Source: a bacterium (lineage in GTDB: Bacteria; Zixibacteria; MSB-5A5; CAIYYT01). Taken from it: 64,000 nucleotides of DNA. Below the pieces are notes generated by a model. That model ran no database searches. It was not told the origin of the DNA and saw only the letters and a list, made by a program, of their open reading frames with translations. Both the position numbers and the translations under genes were made by a program. Positions 53,716 through 63,287 of this stretch are shown piece by piece; the first letter of the stretch is position 1; the number at the start of each line of letters is the position of its first letter. The DNA is taken from NCBI GenBank assembly GCA_016708315.1, contig JADJGC010000025.1, positions 1 to 64,000 of the forward strand, read 5' to 3'.

Positions 53716-54534
53716 GTGCCTGGGTTGGTGAGTGATATCAGCGATATTCAGAATATCATTGTAGGCGAGGATGACGGAACCCCCATCTTTATCCGCGACG
53801 TTGCGAACGTAAATCTCGGAAAGCAACTACGCACAGGCGCTGCCACTGAAAACGGTGAAGAAGTTGTCTTAGGTTCAGTCTTTATGCTGCTGGGTGAAAA
53901 CAGTCGAACAGTTGCGAAGCGTGTTGGCGATAAGATGGAGGAAGTTAATAAGAGTCTACCCGAAGGCGTAATTGCGCGGACGGTGCGGGACCGGACTCAG
54001 TTAGTTGATGCCACTTTACGTACCGTCCGTAACAACCTCTTCGAAGGCGCAGTCCTGGTAGTCGTCGTGCTGTTTGTGTTGGTGGGAAACTTCCGAGCCG
54101 CACTCTTGGTATCTCTGACAATTCCACTCTCAATGCTTTTTGCTGTAACAGGGATGGTACAGTCAAAGATTAGCGGCAATTTGATGAGTCTCGGAGCAAT
54201 CGACTTCGGCATTATTGTCGATGGCGCTGTTGTGATGGTAGAAAATATCATAAGGCGATTTGCTGAACGGCAACAGCACTTGGGAAGGGTGCTTTCGCGT
54301 GGTGAACGATTGGAAGAAGCATTCGAGAGCGCACGCGAGGTCGCCAGGCCAACGCTCTTCGGTGTTGGTATTATCATGATCGTATACTTGCCGATTCTCA
54401 CTTTAGAGGGAGTCGAAGGAAAGATGTTTTTGCCTATGGCAGAAACCGTGCTACTCGCTTTGGGCGGAGCGCTCATCTTCACCTTACTTTCATTCCGGCG
54501 GGGATTGCTCATTTTCCTGTCTGGCCGAATCTGA
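53716..54534 (+). pseudogene. CzcA fragment 3 (first transmembrane block)
   Basis: 272 residues with the TM4 signature AIDFGIIVDGAVVMVENIIRRF. The DFG-x3-DGA-x3-VEN form is that of HME-RND pumps for divalent cations (Zn/Co/Cd) rather than the copper/silver CusA type. Also VRNNLFEGAVLVVVVLFVLVGNFRAALLVSLTIPLSML and EVARPTLFGVGIIMIVYLPILTLEGVEGKMFLPMAETV. Shifts near 54,495-54,525 end it. Confidence 0.85.
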
Positions 54535-54568
54535 AAAGGAAAGTATCATCGTCCGAGGTGCAAAACGA

Positions 54569-55144
54569 GTGTACGAGCCGCTCCTCCACGGGGCAATTCA
54601 CAATCGGTGGGCTGTTGTCACGGTTGCGACCGCATTCGTTGCGTTTTGCTTGCTGGTTTCGACTCGTATGGGAAGTGAGTTTATCCCCCAGCTTGACGAA
54701 GGCGACATGGCAGTTCAAGCAATGCGTATACCATCGACCAGCCTGTCACAAGCGGTTGAAATGCAGAATCACCTTGAAAAGGCAATCCTGACTGTGCCCG
54801 AGGTCGAACGAGTTTATGCGCAGACTGGTACACAGGAGGTAGCTACTGATCCGATGCCTCCATCTGTATCAGACGTCTTTATAATTATGAAACCCCGTTC
54901 TGCATGGTCCGACCCGGACAAACTGAAGACAACTCTTGTCAAAGAGGTCGAAGGCGTTATCGCTGATTTGCCGGGCAATAATTACGAATTCACTCAGCCC
55001 ATTCAGATGCGCTTCAACGAGCTTATCTCCGGCATTCGAAGCGACGTCGCAGTAAAGATCTTCGGCGATGATCTGGACGTGATGCTCAAAAGCGGTCAAC
55101 AAATTGCGAGTATCCTTCAAGACATCCCAGGGCAGCAGACGTAA
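54569..55144 (+). pseudogene. CzcA fragment 4 (second porter domain)
   Basis: 191 residues; native reading begins about 54,525 (SEKESIIVRGAKR). Contains YEPLLHGAIHNRWAVVTVA, GSEFIPQLDEGDMAVQAMRIPSTSLSQAVEMQ, VYAQTGTQEVATDPMPPSVSDVFIIMKPRSAW, FTQPIQMRFNELISGIRSDVAVKIFGDDLDVM. Ends by a one-base loss near 55,130 (expected IPGAADVKVDQ). Confidence 0.85.
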
Positions 55145-56183
<1,039 letters not shown>

Positions 56184-56212
56184 GCCCAAATCCGCGTAGA
56201 GTATTCTCTAAC

Positions 56213-56344
56213 ATGGAGAGTACTTTACGCGAACTAAAGAAGTCGCTGCAGCAACACGGCAATATGGGGCTAAGCGGCATGCTGATGAACATCGACGCGG
56301 ACATGTATGGCGGCGGTATGGTCCATTTTCGGACAAGGCCCTAA
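56213..56344 (+). CDS. Possible small ORF after czcA
   Basis: 43 residues (MESTLRELKKSLQQHG...) in the 235-nt gap between czcA and the permease. A second frame just downstream (DKALSEIEQTHRIGQTVD, then LRHEHESDLKL) also looks protein-like, so a somewhat longer gene may be broken here. No family recognised. Confidence 0.25.
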   Translation: MESTLRELKKSLQQHGNMGLSGMLMNIDADMYGGGMVHFRTRP

Positions 56345-56418
56345 GTGAGATTGAGCAGACGCACCGAATTGGGCAAACAGTTGATTGACTGCGTCACGAA
56401 CATGAGTCTGACTTAAAA

Positions 56419-56685
56419 TTGATGACTTACATACAACAATACTTCTTGGCACTGGGCACGCTCATCGGCGACCTCTGGGTTTGGTTCTTGGTCGGATTTC
56501 TTGCCGCAGGAGTAGTTGCAGAATTCGTTCCTCGCACATTCATCGCCCGCCATTTCGGTCGCAATGACCCTTTATCCATCTTCAAGGCGGCCATATCTGG
56601 GTTGGTTGCATCGACTTGTTCATGCGGAGCAATCCCAATGGCGGTATCTTTGCGCGAAAGGGAGCAAGCACCGCCGTGGCTTTAA
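56419..56685 (+). pseudogene. SO_0444 family (DUF318-like) metal permease, N-terminal part
   Basis: 88 residues. Membrane permease start with WVWFLVGFLAAGVVAEFVPRTFIARHFGRND and the cysteine motif ASTCSCGAIPMAVSLR, typical of the SO_0444/ArsP-like Cu/Zn permease family. A frameshift near 56,655 (after AVSLR) moves the rest into another frame. Confidence 0.8.
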
Positions 56686-57356
56686 CGTTTCTATTAGCAA
56701 CGCCTTGGTCCGGCGTGCCGCAGTTCCTTGTATTGAGCAACTTTCTTGGAGTACCTAATACGGCACTTCTAATGTCTTGTGCCGTGATCGCCGCATTTCT
56801 TTCAGGCCTCGTATTATCGTATCTCGAAAAGCATCGCCTCATAGAAGCACCAAAGTCGGGTGTCGACCATGCGAACGAAACTTGTGTCGACGCTTGCTCT
56901 GATGGCTGTGATGTTCGAACAGAACATCAACACGTTGGTTGGCAGGGGCGATTTACAGGAGTGCTGCGGAATGCTTGGGACAACTTCCGGGACCTTGGCA
57001 AGTATCTTGTTGTTGGCCTATTGCTCGCAGCAGCGCTCGGTTTCGTGCCGACTAACGTAGTGCAGCAGTACCTCGGAACAACCGAATCGCCATGGTCAAT
57101 CTTACTCGCCGTGCCTGTAAGTGCCGTGATTGAACTGTGTTCGGAAGGTTTCAGCGTATTTGCGGGTCAACTCTACACAATGGGAGCAAGTCTCGGCGTT
57201 GTCTTTGTCATGCTCATGGTAGGAGTGACTACAGACCTCACCGAGATTACTGTCGTTTGGGGAAAATTCGGACGGCGCTCCGCCATCGCTTATTTACTGG
57301 TAAGTACAACCATGTCGATTGCGGTTGCTTATCTAATAAACACGGTGCCTCAATAG
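56616..57356 (+). pseudogene. SO_0444 family metal permease, remaining part
   Basis: Native reading resumes about 56,655 (KGASTAVALTFLLATPWSGVPQFLVLSNFLGVPNTALLMSCAVI), followed by a Cys/His-rich cytoplasmic loop (NETCVDACSDGCDVRTEHQHVG) and the second membrane half (DLGKYLVVGLLLAAALGFVP, PVSAVIELCSEGFSVFAGQLYTMG, VMLMVGVTTDLTEI). Complete length would be about 312 residues. Exports or sequesters transition metals by family analogy. Confidence 0.8.
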
Positions 57357-57712
57357 GCAACAAGTTCGAATGAAATCAGACTGCCAATTCCAACTCGAAG
57401 GATCAGCTCTCCGAATTCTTGACTCAGTTTGTTGATTAAATGTCGGGAGCACTACATCACGGGTGAACCTAACCCAGGAGGAAATTGAACCTAAATATCA
57501 TGGCTATCAGATCGTCAGCTTCAATCTATAAGCCAAATGTCAGCACGAAAGTTCTGAGTTCCGCCCTATGCGGGGAGCAAATAGAAGCCAGCGACTTAGC
57601 TTGTTAGTCAACAGGTTAGGTCGCTGGAAACTGTGACAATCTGCAAACATCTTGAACAGACTTTTCCCTTCTACTCCATTAAATGATGGAGATAATACCC
57701 TATCCACCCCGT
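57357..57712. other. Non-coding/decayed stretch
   Basis: No gene supported. A short frame from a GTG near 57,461 (NLTQEEIEPKYHGYQIVSFNL) and an AGGAGGAAATTG ribosome-site-like sequence at about 57,476 suggest the debris of a lost gene. Confidence 0.35.
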
Positions 57713-57968
57713 CTTCATCTATACTGCGACCGACAAAGGAAACTCCGAAACTATGACCTCATCTAAATGATCGAGACCAAGGGACTTCACCTTGCCGGTA
57801 ATTTCAAGACAGACTACATACGAAAGATCTTCGATATCTGCAACAAAACTGGCCAAGTCCAAGACCGGGACAGAGCTTGGTCTTAAAATGAAGGACAAGG
57901 ACTTGCGATTCGAAGTTCTTTCAGAAGATGAGTGGGAGGCGAAGTTGAATGAGATTCTCAAAGATTAA
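57713..57968 (+). pseudogene. Remnant of type III Res subunit, C-terminal end (copy 2)
   Basis: Diverged second copy of the 49,075-49,393 remnant, in the same orientation. In shifting frames it reads VFIYTATDKGNSET, then IETKGLHLAGNFKTDYIRKIFDIC, then TELGLKMKDKDLRFEVL...EDEWEAKLNEILKD with stop at 57966-57968. At least two frame breaks, so it is more decayed than copy 1. The two copies bracket the efflux locus. From 57,969 to 58,244 no gene is seen. Confidence 0.7.
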
Positions 57969-58244
57969 TGAGGCTGCCGCTATATCCTGCCGTTACTCCA
58001 AGACGGCCAACGGCATACTACTTCTGGACCACTCGGTTCAGATGCCACTTCAAGACTCCCTTGAGCCTAAGAGCCGGATGTGATTCCGTTCCAAAATGCA
58101 GAGCTTACAAGAGTCTCAGCGGTAATGCACCAATTCAATCCTTGGTGCCGGTCGCAGGCATGCCCTTTCGCAGTTGAACCTTGCAGTTTGCACCGAGACC
58201 CACCTCGTTGTGAATCTCGGTAAGCTTCTGCCGATCGACTGCTG

Positions 58245-59480
58245 CTATCGATGCTCGCGACGCAAATCCGCAGCCATCTCTCTGATTTCAGATAGATCTC
58301 GAACCATTTCACTCCAGCCGTACCAGAGCGCATAGTCAGGGTTGGCGTGAAAGGTGCCTTGGAAGGCACGCATGCGATGCTCCAAGTGCATTTGAAAAAG
58401 CTGCTGTTCGATTACGGTCGGTGCATCATGGAAGGTCAGCAGATCAGGAAATGCTGTTGCGTATCCTTCCGGCTTAGCCAAAATACCATCTTGATAGAGA
58501 CTCGCTATGATTCGGATAGCCTCTGCCAGCAGGTGATCCGCTTCCCGAATCATGTCGTCACCCTTGGCAAGCTCTGCTTTCGCGAAGTTCTCTGAGTGGC
58601 AATCACCACAGATACTCACCATTTTATTGCGCTCGATATCAAACGATTCCTGAGTGAGTCGAGCAACATCTGCCGCCTTGACAACATCCAATCGGCCCGT
58701 AGGATTGCCTGTCGGATCGAGGACACCAAGAGCCTGGAGGATGGTCACCTGATCCGCTTTCCAAACCGAGTCCTCAGCAAGTGGGAGTCTCACAGCCAGA
58801 AAACCCCACGCGGTCCTGACTTCGTGATTCCCATCGGCCATGTGGCAAGTTTGACACGTGGGTGCAGCAATCGTCTCTGACAAAGTGCCGTTTTGCTTGA
58901 GCAGATAACGGACACCATGCTTTGATGCTGAGTACATTTCCCACTGGGGATGGTCGAAGCCCATGTGACAGGTTTGACATGCTTGCGGCTGTTGGGCTTC
59001 AACCTTTGAAAAAGTATGGCGCGTGTGACAGGCATCACATGAGGCATGGCCAAATTTAGAGCCTTCTGCTTTGAGCCTCTTGACTTCTGCTTCACCTTTA
59101 TCTCCGAGCTTGTGACAACCACCACACCCCTTCATTCCCTCGGTAAGTGCCATCGGTAATGCATGTGTGGTGGGCATCGCGGTCATCGAGGCCCAAGCGA
59201 GAGCGTGTTTACCATTACCAAACTGAGCAGCTTGATCCCCGTGGCATTGAGCGCAGGTTGCGAGAGTCGGTGTTTCTGCCTTGGCAGCGTCCAGTTCATT
59301 CTGGTGTGCCGAGCCATGACAGCTTTCGCAAGTAACGTCGTTCAGGGAGTGCTTACTGAGCCTCCAATCAGTAACCACGCCTGGTGTCGTAGTCTCGTGA
59401 CATTCCAGACAAGTCTTGCCGAAGCCGTTCTGTGTTGCGACGTGCATCAAGATGATCAAAGCAAAAGTACGAACTAACAT
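58245..59480 (-). CDS. Octaheme cytochrome c of the hydroxylamine oxidoreductase (HAO) family
   Basis: 411 residues from the ATG at 59480 (AAGGA 5 nt upstream), giving a signal peptide. Eight CxxCH heme sites: CLECH, CESCH, CAQCH, CGGCH, CDACH, CQTCH, CQTCH, CGDCH. The C-terminal part (HRMRAFQGTFHANPDYALWYGWSEMVRDLSEI) matches the end of HAO-family proteins. HAO oxidises hydroxylamine; some relatives (epsilon-HAO) reduce nitrite or NO. Whether the crosslinking Tyr is present cannot be judged without alignment. Last gene of a minus-strand unit behind nosD-F-Y, hence a periplasmic role in nitrogen-oxide chemistry. Confidence 0.85.
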   Translation of the reverse strand: MLVRTFALIILMHVATQNGFGKTCLECHETTTPGVVTDWRLSKHSLNDVTCESCHGSAHQNELDAAKAETPTLATCAQCHGDQAAQFGNGKHALAWASMTAMPTTHALPMALTEGMKGCGGCHKLGDKGEAEVKRLKAEGSKFGHASCDACHTRHTFSKVEAQQPQACQTCHMGFDHPQWEMYSASKHGVRYLLKQNGTLSETIAAPTCQTCHMADGNHEVRTAWGFLAVRLPLAEDSVWKADQVTILQALGVLDPTGNPTGRLDVVKAADVARLTQESFDIERNKMVSICGDCHSENFAKAELAKGDDMIREADHLLAEAIRIIASLYQDGILAKPEGYATAFPDLLTFHDAPTVIEQQLFQMHLEHRMRAFQGTFHANPDYALWYGWSEMVRDLSEIREMAADLRREHR

Positions 59481-59624
59481 GTAAATCCTTTCAGTTAAGG
59501 TGTTTGGCCTAATATCGCTACTTTCATCTTCGATAGACAACAACAAATCCAACAGTTGCCTGTTGAATCAACTTCTCAGATTGGATGTACCTGAACATGA
59601 TGGCAATAGTCTGCTGATTGAATC

Positions 59625-60233
59625 TTACCTCATGGTATTCCGGTCACAATTTTGAAAGACTCCTGACGACTGATCCGCGACACCGTATCTCGATACCAAT
59701 CGGCTTAGAGACTTCTCCAAGAGTATCCTTTGCTTAAGAGTCGGGGTTGACTCCGCCTTGATCCGTAGACTTCGCTTCTCAATCAAGCGGTCAGCAATTG
59801 GAAACACGTGATGATCTTCGCTACAAATGTGGCAAGACAACAACGTGTCATATGCTTGGGCACTCGATACGAATTTCTTGCGCCACCCGCGAAGACCGGT
59901 GGCCGCTCCGTCGATCGCTTCCGAGATTCGGTGTACCAAAAAGCGACCCATGACGTGCTGTGTGACTAACTGCTCCATCATTCGTCGAAGTGATTTTGGC
60001 GCTATCTCAGCAAGCGGATCGAAGAGCAGACTTTCCTCGGCGTGATGGTGAATACTATCAGCATAGACTTTGAAGAAACGCTCCAAGAAACGGAGGTCAG
60101 TTAGGGCGACTTGGCGACGTTTCTCAATTCGCTCAGTCACAACCCGCAGGACACCTAAGCCCTGAAGTATCACCTTGTGTTCAGCCATCAAGTCCTTGAT
60201 CTGAGGGCTTGCAATTGGTAGGGCTTTCTTCAT
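59625..60233 (-). CDS. Hemerythrin-domain protein
   Basis: 202 residues, cytoplasmic. Di-iron hemerythrin-like helical bundle: AEHKVILQGL (H19), SIHHHAEESLLFDPL (H62-64, E66/67), EQLVTQHVMGRFLVHRI (H93, H101), SCHICSEDHHVFPIADRLI (H135, E139, H141). Such proteins bind O2 or NO or take part in iron-sulfur repair. The ATG overlaps the stop of the oxidase-like gene (ATGA), showing translational coupling, and fits a role in NO/N2O metabolism. Confidence 0.85.
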   Translation of the reverse strand: MKKALPIASPQIKDLMAEHKVILQGLGVLRVVTERIEKRRQVALTDLRFLERFFKVYADSIHHHAEESLLFDPLAEIAPKSLRRMMEQLVTQHVMGRFLVHRISEAIDGAATGLRGWRKKFVSSAQAYDTLLSCHICSEDHHVFPIADRLIEKRSLRIKAESTPTLKQRILLEKSLSRLVSRYGVADQSSGVFQNCDRNTMR

Positions 60234-61243
60234 TTTGCAACCTCTCCGGTTTGCTTGTTTGCCATTTGCAGATATGAAAATTCACCTCCGACGTCGTCCA
60301 GCCTCTGTGCTGCAGAACTCGGTTTTCCTTGATAACAGCTCCAAGCCGCTGTCGCCATTCCCAGCAATAGTGAGGCAACCAAGACTATTGCGCCAATCGA
60401 TGACAGAACATGAAGTGTCTGAAAATGTTCGGGATAAGAATGCAAGCCTTTTGGTGAGCCCAGCGTCCCAAGAATAAACTGAGGCACAAAAGTCACGGCG
60501 CCTCCGAGCAACATACCTGCAGCTGCCAGATATCCAAGCGAACGCGAATATTCGCGGCTCGTCAAAGTTGGTAGCCAGTGAAACAATCCGGCAAGAAAGG
60601 AAGTCACGACTGTTCCAAGCAACACCAAATGAAGTTGCGCCACGGTGAAGTAGGAGTTATGCAAGTACACTCCAAGGGCTGGAATTGCGAGTGCGAGTGT
60701 AGTCACTGAAGCAATCATCAATGAGGCCAATTGTATCCAGACAAAAGCCAAAGGTACTGTCAGGAACTTGCGGGCTTCAAACATCATACTGAGGCATGAG
60801 AGAAGAATCAGCAACAGTGGGACTATTGTTAGAGCGGCGAAAAGGCTCCCTGTAGCTGCCAGTTTTTCCTGATCAGCCGCAGTGACTAGATTTTGCCCCC
60901 AGGACAACATGATGAGAAGACTCAACCATACCCCCGCTACAACGAGCTTCGTGCGTGATGCAAGTAAGGATCGGGATTGAGCTGATAGTATTTCGAATGT
61001 AGTTCCAATTGCCGGAAGCAACACTGCAAGAATCGCTGTACCGGCATAAAACCAGAATAACTGCTGGTATCTCACGATCCCTGCTGGATCAAGCAATGAA
61101 AGGTATGAGCTTGCATCATTGCGCGCAACCAAAGTCAGCGCCAACGTCACAATGCGAACCGGAGCGACGAGAATATTAATAATCGCCCAAAAAAGAAAAA
61201 ACCAGACGAAAGCGAGAGTTGATTTAGGCCGATCGCACGGCAT
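60230..61243 (-). pseudogene. Heme-copper oxidase subunit I homologue lacking CuB ligands, helices 5-12
   Basis: 337 residues in the second frame, matching subunit I from the fifth helix on. Motif by motif: the CuB/Tyr helix FWFFGHPEVY is FWFYAGTAIL (His, Glu and Tyr lost); the WxHH helix is SWGQN (both His lost); the LHDTYFVVAHFHYV helix is LHNSYFTVAQLHLV, keeping only the low-spin heme His (H205) and replacing the high-spin heme ligand with Gln. Pro, Phe and Trp framework residues (FLAGLFHWLPTLTSREYSR, LGSPKGLHSYPEHFQTLHVLSSIGA) remain, so the fold should be kept but no oxygen or NO chemistry is expected at a binuclear site. Overlaps the hemerythrin start. One frameshift (about 61,240) separates it from helices 1-4. 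Confidence 0.8.
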
Positions 61244-61758
61244 CGACGCGAAAGGATGGAACTAACAATGCAAATTGCCTGAATGAAAACTGAGCCAGCG
61301 CAGAGAGCGAGTCCGACAATTAGCGAGCCAAACAGAAGCTTGGACACAGTGGGAGGCATGAGCATAGTCCACCCGCTGGTGTACGAACCGAGTTCAACGC
61401 TTACGAGGATTAGAATCCCGCCGATGACATGACAGAACCAACCAACGAGACTTAACCCCGGAATGGCGAGATTCCTGACTCCCAATGCTGCCGGGAGTGC
61501 AAAGTTCCCGAGCGTACCGGCCATTAGTGGCAAAAGAAATACGAATACCATGACCATGCCATGCTGAGTAAGCGCTCTGCCGAATTGCTCGGGGTCAAGA
61601 GAGACAAGATTCAGTTTCGACAAGTCAACCTGAACAGCCAAGGCACAGGCGGTACCTACCAATAGGAAAACGGCGCAACTAACTAAATAGAGAAAACCGA
61701 TCCGGCGGCTTTCACATTCAATAATTTTGCGAAACGCGAAAATCACTTTGGCTCCCAT
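61147..61758 (-). pseudogene. Heme-copper oxidase subunit I homologue, helices 1-4
   Basis: N-terminal part, native to about residue 172 (SSILSR); the remaining ~30 residues are out of frame. Four membrane helices: FLYLVSCAVFLLVGTACAL, then QHGMVMVFVFLLPLMAGTLGNFALPAALG (the low-spin heme His H66 in the HG-x-x-M-x-F motif and the GNFALP loop are conserved), LVGWFCHVIGGILILVSV, KLLFGSLIVGLALCAG. Starts 30 nt after nosY, so it belongs to the nos unit. The shift near 61,240 could be a real mutation or an assembly error; both parts look under purifying constraint. Confidence 0.8.
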
Positions 61759-61788
61759 AACTGAACTTTGTTTATCGCCCTAAAGAGG

Positions 61789-62580
61789 CTATAGATCCTT
61801 ATGCCTGAATTGCCGCAACCCAATAAGTAACGGCGTGACTATCCATAAGCACAATGCCACGACCGCAATCGAAACACCCAGACCTGTTCCAAAGAATCGA
61901 TTGAACACCGCTCCGGTGTATCCCATCAAAGCCGCCCAATCGGTCTGTACCAAAAGCGTGACTCTCGCCAGATCGATCGGGTTTGTCACCACCGCAATTA
62001 ACAGAGGCGTTTCGAGCGGATAGTCGGAGAACGCCATAGTTGCCAGCATCACCAACCCGTCGTAAACAAGGGCCGTGAAAAGCCAAACACCCAATATTGC
62101 CGCCAGTCCCTTCCCGCGGTCGTCAAGAATCGTCGCCAACAGGAATGAAATCGCCAAAAAGATAATGGTCAGAAACGAACCGACAGTCAGCAATAGCAAC
62201 AGCGACAACAATTGCTCCTGGCTAATCGTCATGAAAAACAAGTACGGCAGGCCGACACCAAGAATGAATCCCGCCACAAGCGAAGCTCCGAGGCCGCAGA
62301 ACATCCCGACGTACACCGTCCGACGGTTCACCGGCTGGGTCAAGACTAACTCCACGAACTCACGCGAGTTGTAAAAGTAAATGGTTCCAAACAATGAACT
62401 GACCAGCGGAATTAAGAACAGGCAGATACTCATCAAACTCACCGCAACCTTGGCAGATTGAGCTTGAAGCTGGAATAATCCGACTGTCACTATTAGAAAG
62501 AACGCTGTATACAACAGACCCCAGCGGTTGCGGGCAACATCACGGATAGCATACCAACCGATGTGAAGAGCTAATCTCAT
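61789..62580 (-). CDS. nosY: ABC-type permease NosY
   Basis: 263 residues with six membrane helices (LLYTAFFLIVTVGLFQL, SLMSICLFLIPLVSSLFGTIYFYNSREFVELVLTQPVNRRTVY, ASLVAGFILGVGLPYLF, LTVGSFLTIIFLAISFLLATIL, GLAAILGVWLFTALVYDGLVM, VSIAVVALCLWIVTPLLIG). Membrane part of the NosDFY machinery for maturation of the CuZ centre of nitrous oxide reductase. Its start overlaps the nosF stop by 4 nt. DPI-LARV-x-x-L-LVQTDWAALMGYTGAVF matches the NosY C-terminal half. Confidence 0.9.
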   Translation of the reverse strand: MRLALHIGWYAIRDVARNRWGLLYTAFFLIVTVGLFQLQAQSAKVAVSLMSICLFLIPLVSSLFGTIYFYNSREFVELVLTQPVNRRTVYVGMFCGLGASLVAGFILGVGLPYLFFMTISQEQLLSLLLLLTVGSFLTIIFLAISFLLATILDDRGKGLAAILGVWLFTALVYDGLVMLATMAFSDYPLETPLLIAVVTNPIDLARVTLLVQTDWAALMGYTGAVFNRFFGTGLGVSIAVVALCLWIVTPLLIGLRQFRHKDL

Positions 62581-63287
62581 GCCGCCTCCCTTTCGAGCAG
62601 TCGTGCAACAGCTACTTCAAGTCGAAGCTCACCGGTCTGAAGCTTGAGTTCCCGGATCGCGCCGGCAAAACGAATTCGGCCATCAATGATGATGACAACC
62701 TCGTCTACCATTTCTTCCAAGTCACTCATGATGTGCGTGGTAATGAGAACCGTTCGCTTCTGATTGCGATGATCGCCAATGAACTGCTTGAGACGAATGT
62801 TGGAAACCGGATCAAGTCCCGCTGTCGGTTCATCGAGGATGAGCAACTCGGGATCGTACATCCCGGCGAGCACCATACTCAACTTCTGGCGAGTTCCGCC
62901 AGATAGTGCGCGTGTTCGCTTGGCAAGCTCATGCCGCAAATCGAACCGCTCGACCAATTCACGTTCCAAAGTGGCGGGCTCCTTCCGCAATCCCTTGACG
63001 ATATCAATGATCTCGTTGCCGGTGAGATCCTGCGGAAAGCGGGCAATCTGCGGTACATAGCCGATCGATTGCCGGTAGTCGCATGCTCCATCCAGAACTG
63101 ATCCATTGACGGTGATCGTGCCGGACGTCGGATTAACCAAACCGAGCAGGCACTTGATCAGAGTTGACTTGCCGGAACCGTTGGGTCCGATGATGCCTGT
63201 GACACTCCCGCGCTTGATCGAGAGCGAGACATCGTGCAACGCGACAAACTTGCCGAAGCGTTTATGGAGATTAGTGATTTCTATCAT
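62577..63287 (-). CDS. nosF: ABC ATP-binding protein NosF
   Basis: 236 residues. Walker A GPNGSGKST, Q-loop region YVPQIARFPQDLTGNEIIDI, signature LSGGTRQKLSMVLAG, Walker B LLILDEPTAGLD, H-loop LITTHIMSDLEE. ATPase of the NosDFY complex that energises sulfur/copper handling for NosZ. Overlaps nosD and nosY by 4 nt on each side (ATGA junctions), so all three are translationally coupled. Confidence 0.93.
   Translation of the reverse strand: MIEITNLHKRFGKFVALHDVSLSIKRGSVTGIIGPNGSGKSTLIKCLLGLVNPTSGTITVNGSVLDGACDYRQSIGYVPQIARFPQDLTGNEIIDIVKGLRKEPATLERELVERFDLRHELAKRTRALSGGTRQKLSMVLAGMYDPELLILDEPTAGLDPVSNIRLKQFIGDHRNQKRTVLITTHIMSDLEEMVDEVVIIIDGRIRFAGAIRELKLQTGELRLEVAVARLLEREAA

Noticed and set aside
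53716..54534. Copper/silver (CusA) type pump
   Set aside because: The TM4 motif DFG-x3-DGA-x3-VEN is that of divalent-cation (CzcA-like) pumps, not the CusA form.
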